Shown here: positions 5,272 through 5,750 of the stretch, one piece after another
Layout: the number at the start of each line of letters is the position of its first letter
Position numbering within the stretch: position 1 is the first letter of the stretch
Assembly (NCBI GenBank): GCA_002422455.1
Contig: DIVK01000016.1
Span: 2,756-8,505, forward strand
Source: Rhodoferax sp. UBA6134
Lineage (GTDB): Bacteria; Pseudomonadota; Gammaproteobacteria; Burkholderiales; Burkholderiaceae_C
Length of the DNA stretch: 5,750 bases
Direction of reading: 5' to 3'
Notes under the pieces: generated by a model
Database searches by the model: none
What the model was told of the DNA's origin: nothing
Seen by the model: the letters and a program-made list of their open reading frames with translations, nothing else
Made by a program: the position numbers and the translations under genes

Positions 5272-5750
5272 ATGAATACCTTACCCCCCCTGCCGTGTTA
5301 CCTCAACGGTGCATTCACCCTGCTGCCCGATGCCAGGATCAGCGTGATGGACCGTGGCTTCATTTTTGGCGACGGCGTCTATGAAGTGGTGCCGACCTAT
5401 GGCGGCCAGATGTTCCGCTTTGCCCAGCACATGGCGCGGCTTGACCGCAGCCTGGGCGAGTTGCGCATCGCCAACCCGCTGACGCACGCCCAATGGGCCG
5501 ACGTTGCGCGGCAGTTGATGGTCACTTACGCCGCATCACAAGGCGTTGACGTCCATGCGCTGGACCAGTTAATCTACATCCAGGTCACCCGCGGCGTGGC
5601 CATGCGCGACCACGTCATGCCCACCGACATCACGCCCACCGTGTTTGTCATGACCAACACCATGAAGCTGCCCACCGAGGCCCAGCGCAGCCAGGGCGTG
5701 GCCTGCGTCACGGCCGACGACTTCCGCTGGGAAAAGGCCCACATCAAGAG
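5272..5750 (+). CDS. dat: D-amino-acid aminotransferase (class IV, fold type IV PLP enzyme), 3' end missing
   Basis: Interconverts D-alanine and 2-oxoglutarate with pyruvate and D-glutamate, or does similar D-amino-acid transamination; cytoplasmic. Of a family length near 280-290 residues, 159 complete codons are visible. MDRGFIFGDGVYEVVPTYGG (26-45) is the class IV N-terminal signature, with Y37 matching active-site Tyr31 of the Bacillus enzyme. QVTRGVAMRDH (104-114) keeps the Arg112/His114 pair that corresponds to Arg98/His100, which bind the substrate carboxylate in D-amino-acid rather than branched-chain enzymes. RWEKAHIKS at the edge contains the PLP lysine K159. The start is forced: an in-frame stop lies at 5245-5247 and no other start codon occurs before 5272. 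There is no Shine-Dalgarno sequence. It diverges from the class III aminotransferase, 158 bases between starts. A related 4-amino-4-deoxychorismate lyase or branched-chain enzyme is less likely. In related Burkholderiales this gene often precedes a DUF493 gene and lipB/lipA, which cannot be checked here. Confidence 0.9.
   Translation, partial: MNTLPPLPCYLNGAFTLLPDARISVMDRGFIFGDGVYEVVPTYGGQMFRFAQHMARLDRSLGELRIANPLTHAQWADVARQLMVTYAASQGVDVHALDQLIYIQVTRGVAMRDHVMPTDITPTVFVMTNTMKLPTEAQRSQGVACVTADDFRWEKAHIK
5284..5290. repeat. Seven-base C tract in codons 5-7 of the D-amino-acid aminotransferase
   Basis: C7 runs through Pro5-Pro6 and into Leu7, twelve bases after the start codon begins. It mirrors the C7 on the coding strand near the start of the divergent class III gene. 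One-base slippage would abolish the frame. Confidence 0.7.

Overview
The window looks like chromosomal DNA from a GC-rich betaproteobacterium, most likely Burkholderiales/Comamonadaceae (Rhodoferax- or Polaromonas-like). This rests on strong G/C third-position bias, on the TAXI-type TRAP receptor and fused-permease sequences, and on the general protein character. It is an inference, because no database search was possible. No mobile element, CRISPR array, tRNA or rRNA was seen.

Layout. Four protein genes account for nearly all the sequence. Three are on the minus strand, read right to left: a class III PLP-dependent aminotransferase (5113 to 3740), a TAXI-family TRAP periplasmic solute receptor (3593 to 2619), and a TRAP fused 4TM/12TM permease with a C-terminal DUF3394-like domain (2520 to beyond base 1, truncated by the window). 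On the plus strand a D-amino-acid aminotransferase starts at 5272, diverging from the class III aminotransferase, and is cut by the right edge one codon after its PLP-binding lysine. Many long ORFs on the opposite strand are shadows of these genes.

How the parts work together. The receptor and permease form a complete tripartite ATP-independent periplasmic (TRAP) uptake system of the TAXI subclass, with receptor in the periplasm and both membrane subunits fused in one polypeptide. A strong rho-independent terminator lies between them, so read-through probably sets a high receptor to low permease ratio. The adjacent class III aminotransferase faces the same way but is separated by 146 bases with its own regulatory-looking sequence. 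It may metabolise the imported substrate, but this is only suggested by position. The D-amino-acid aminotransferase probably supplies D-alanine/D-glutamate or belongs to an unrelated housekeeping cluster.

Noteworthy structure. There are three inverted repeats in the 98-base receptor-permease gap; a perfect 12-base palindrome with a phased direct repeat in the receptor leader; back-to-back promoters for the two aminotransferases, with the plus-strand gene apparently leaderless; and a seven-base C tract in the first nine codons of both aminotransferase genes. No convincing wholly new system was found. The most unusual elements are the PDZ-like tail on the permease and the transcriptional architecture of the two intergenic regions.
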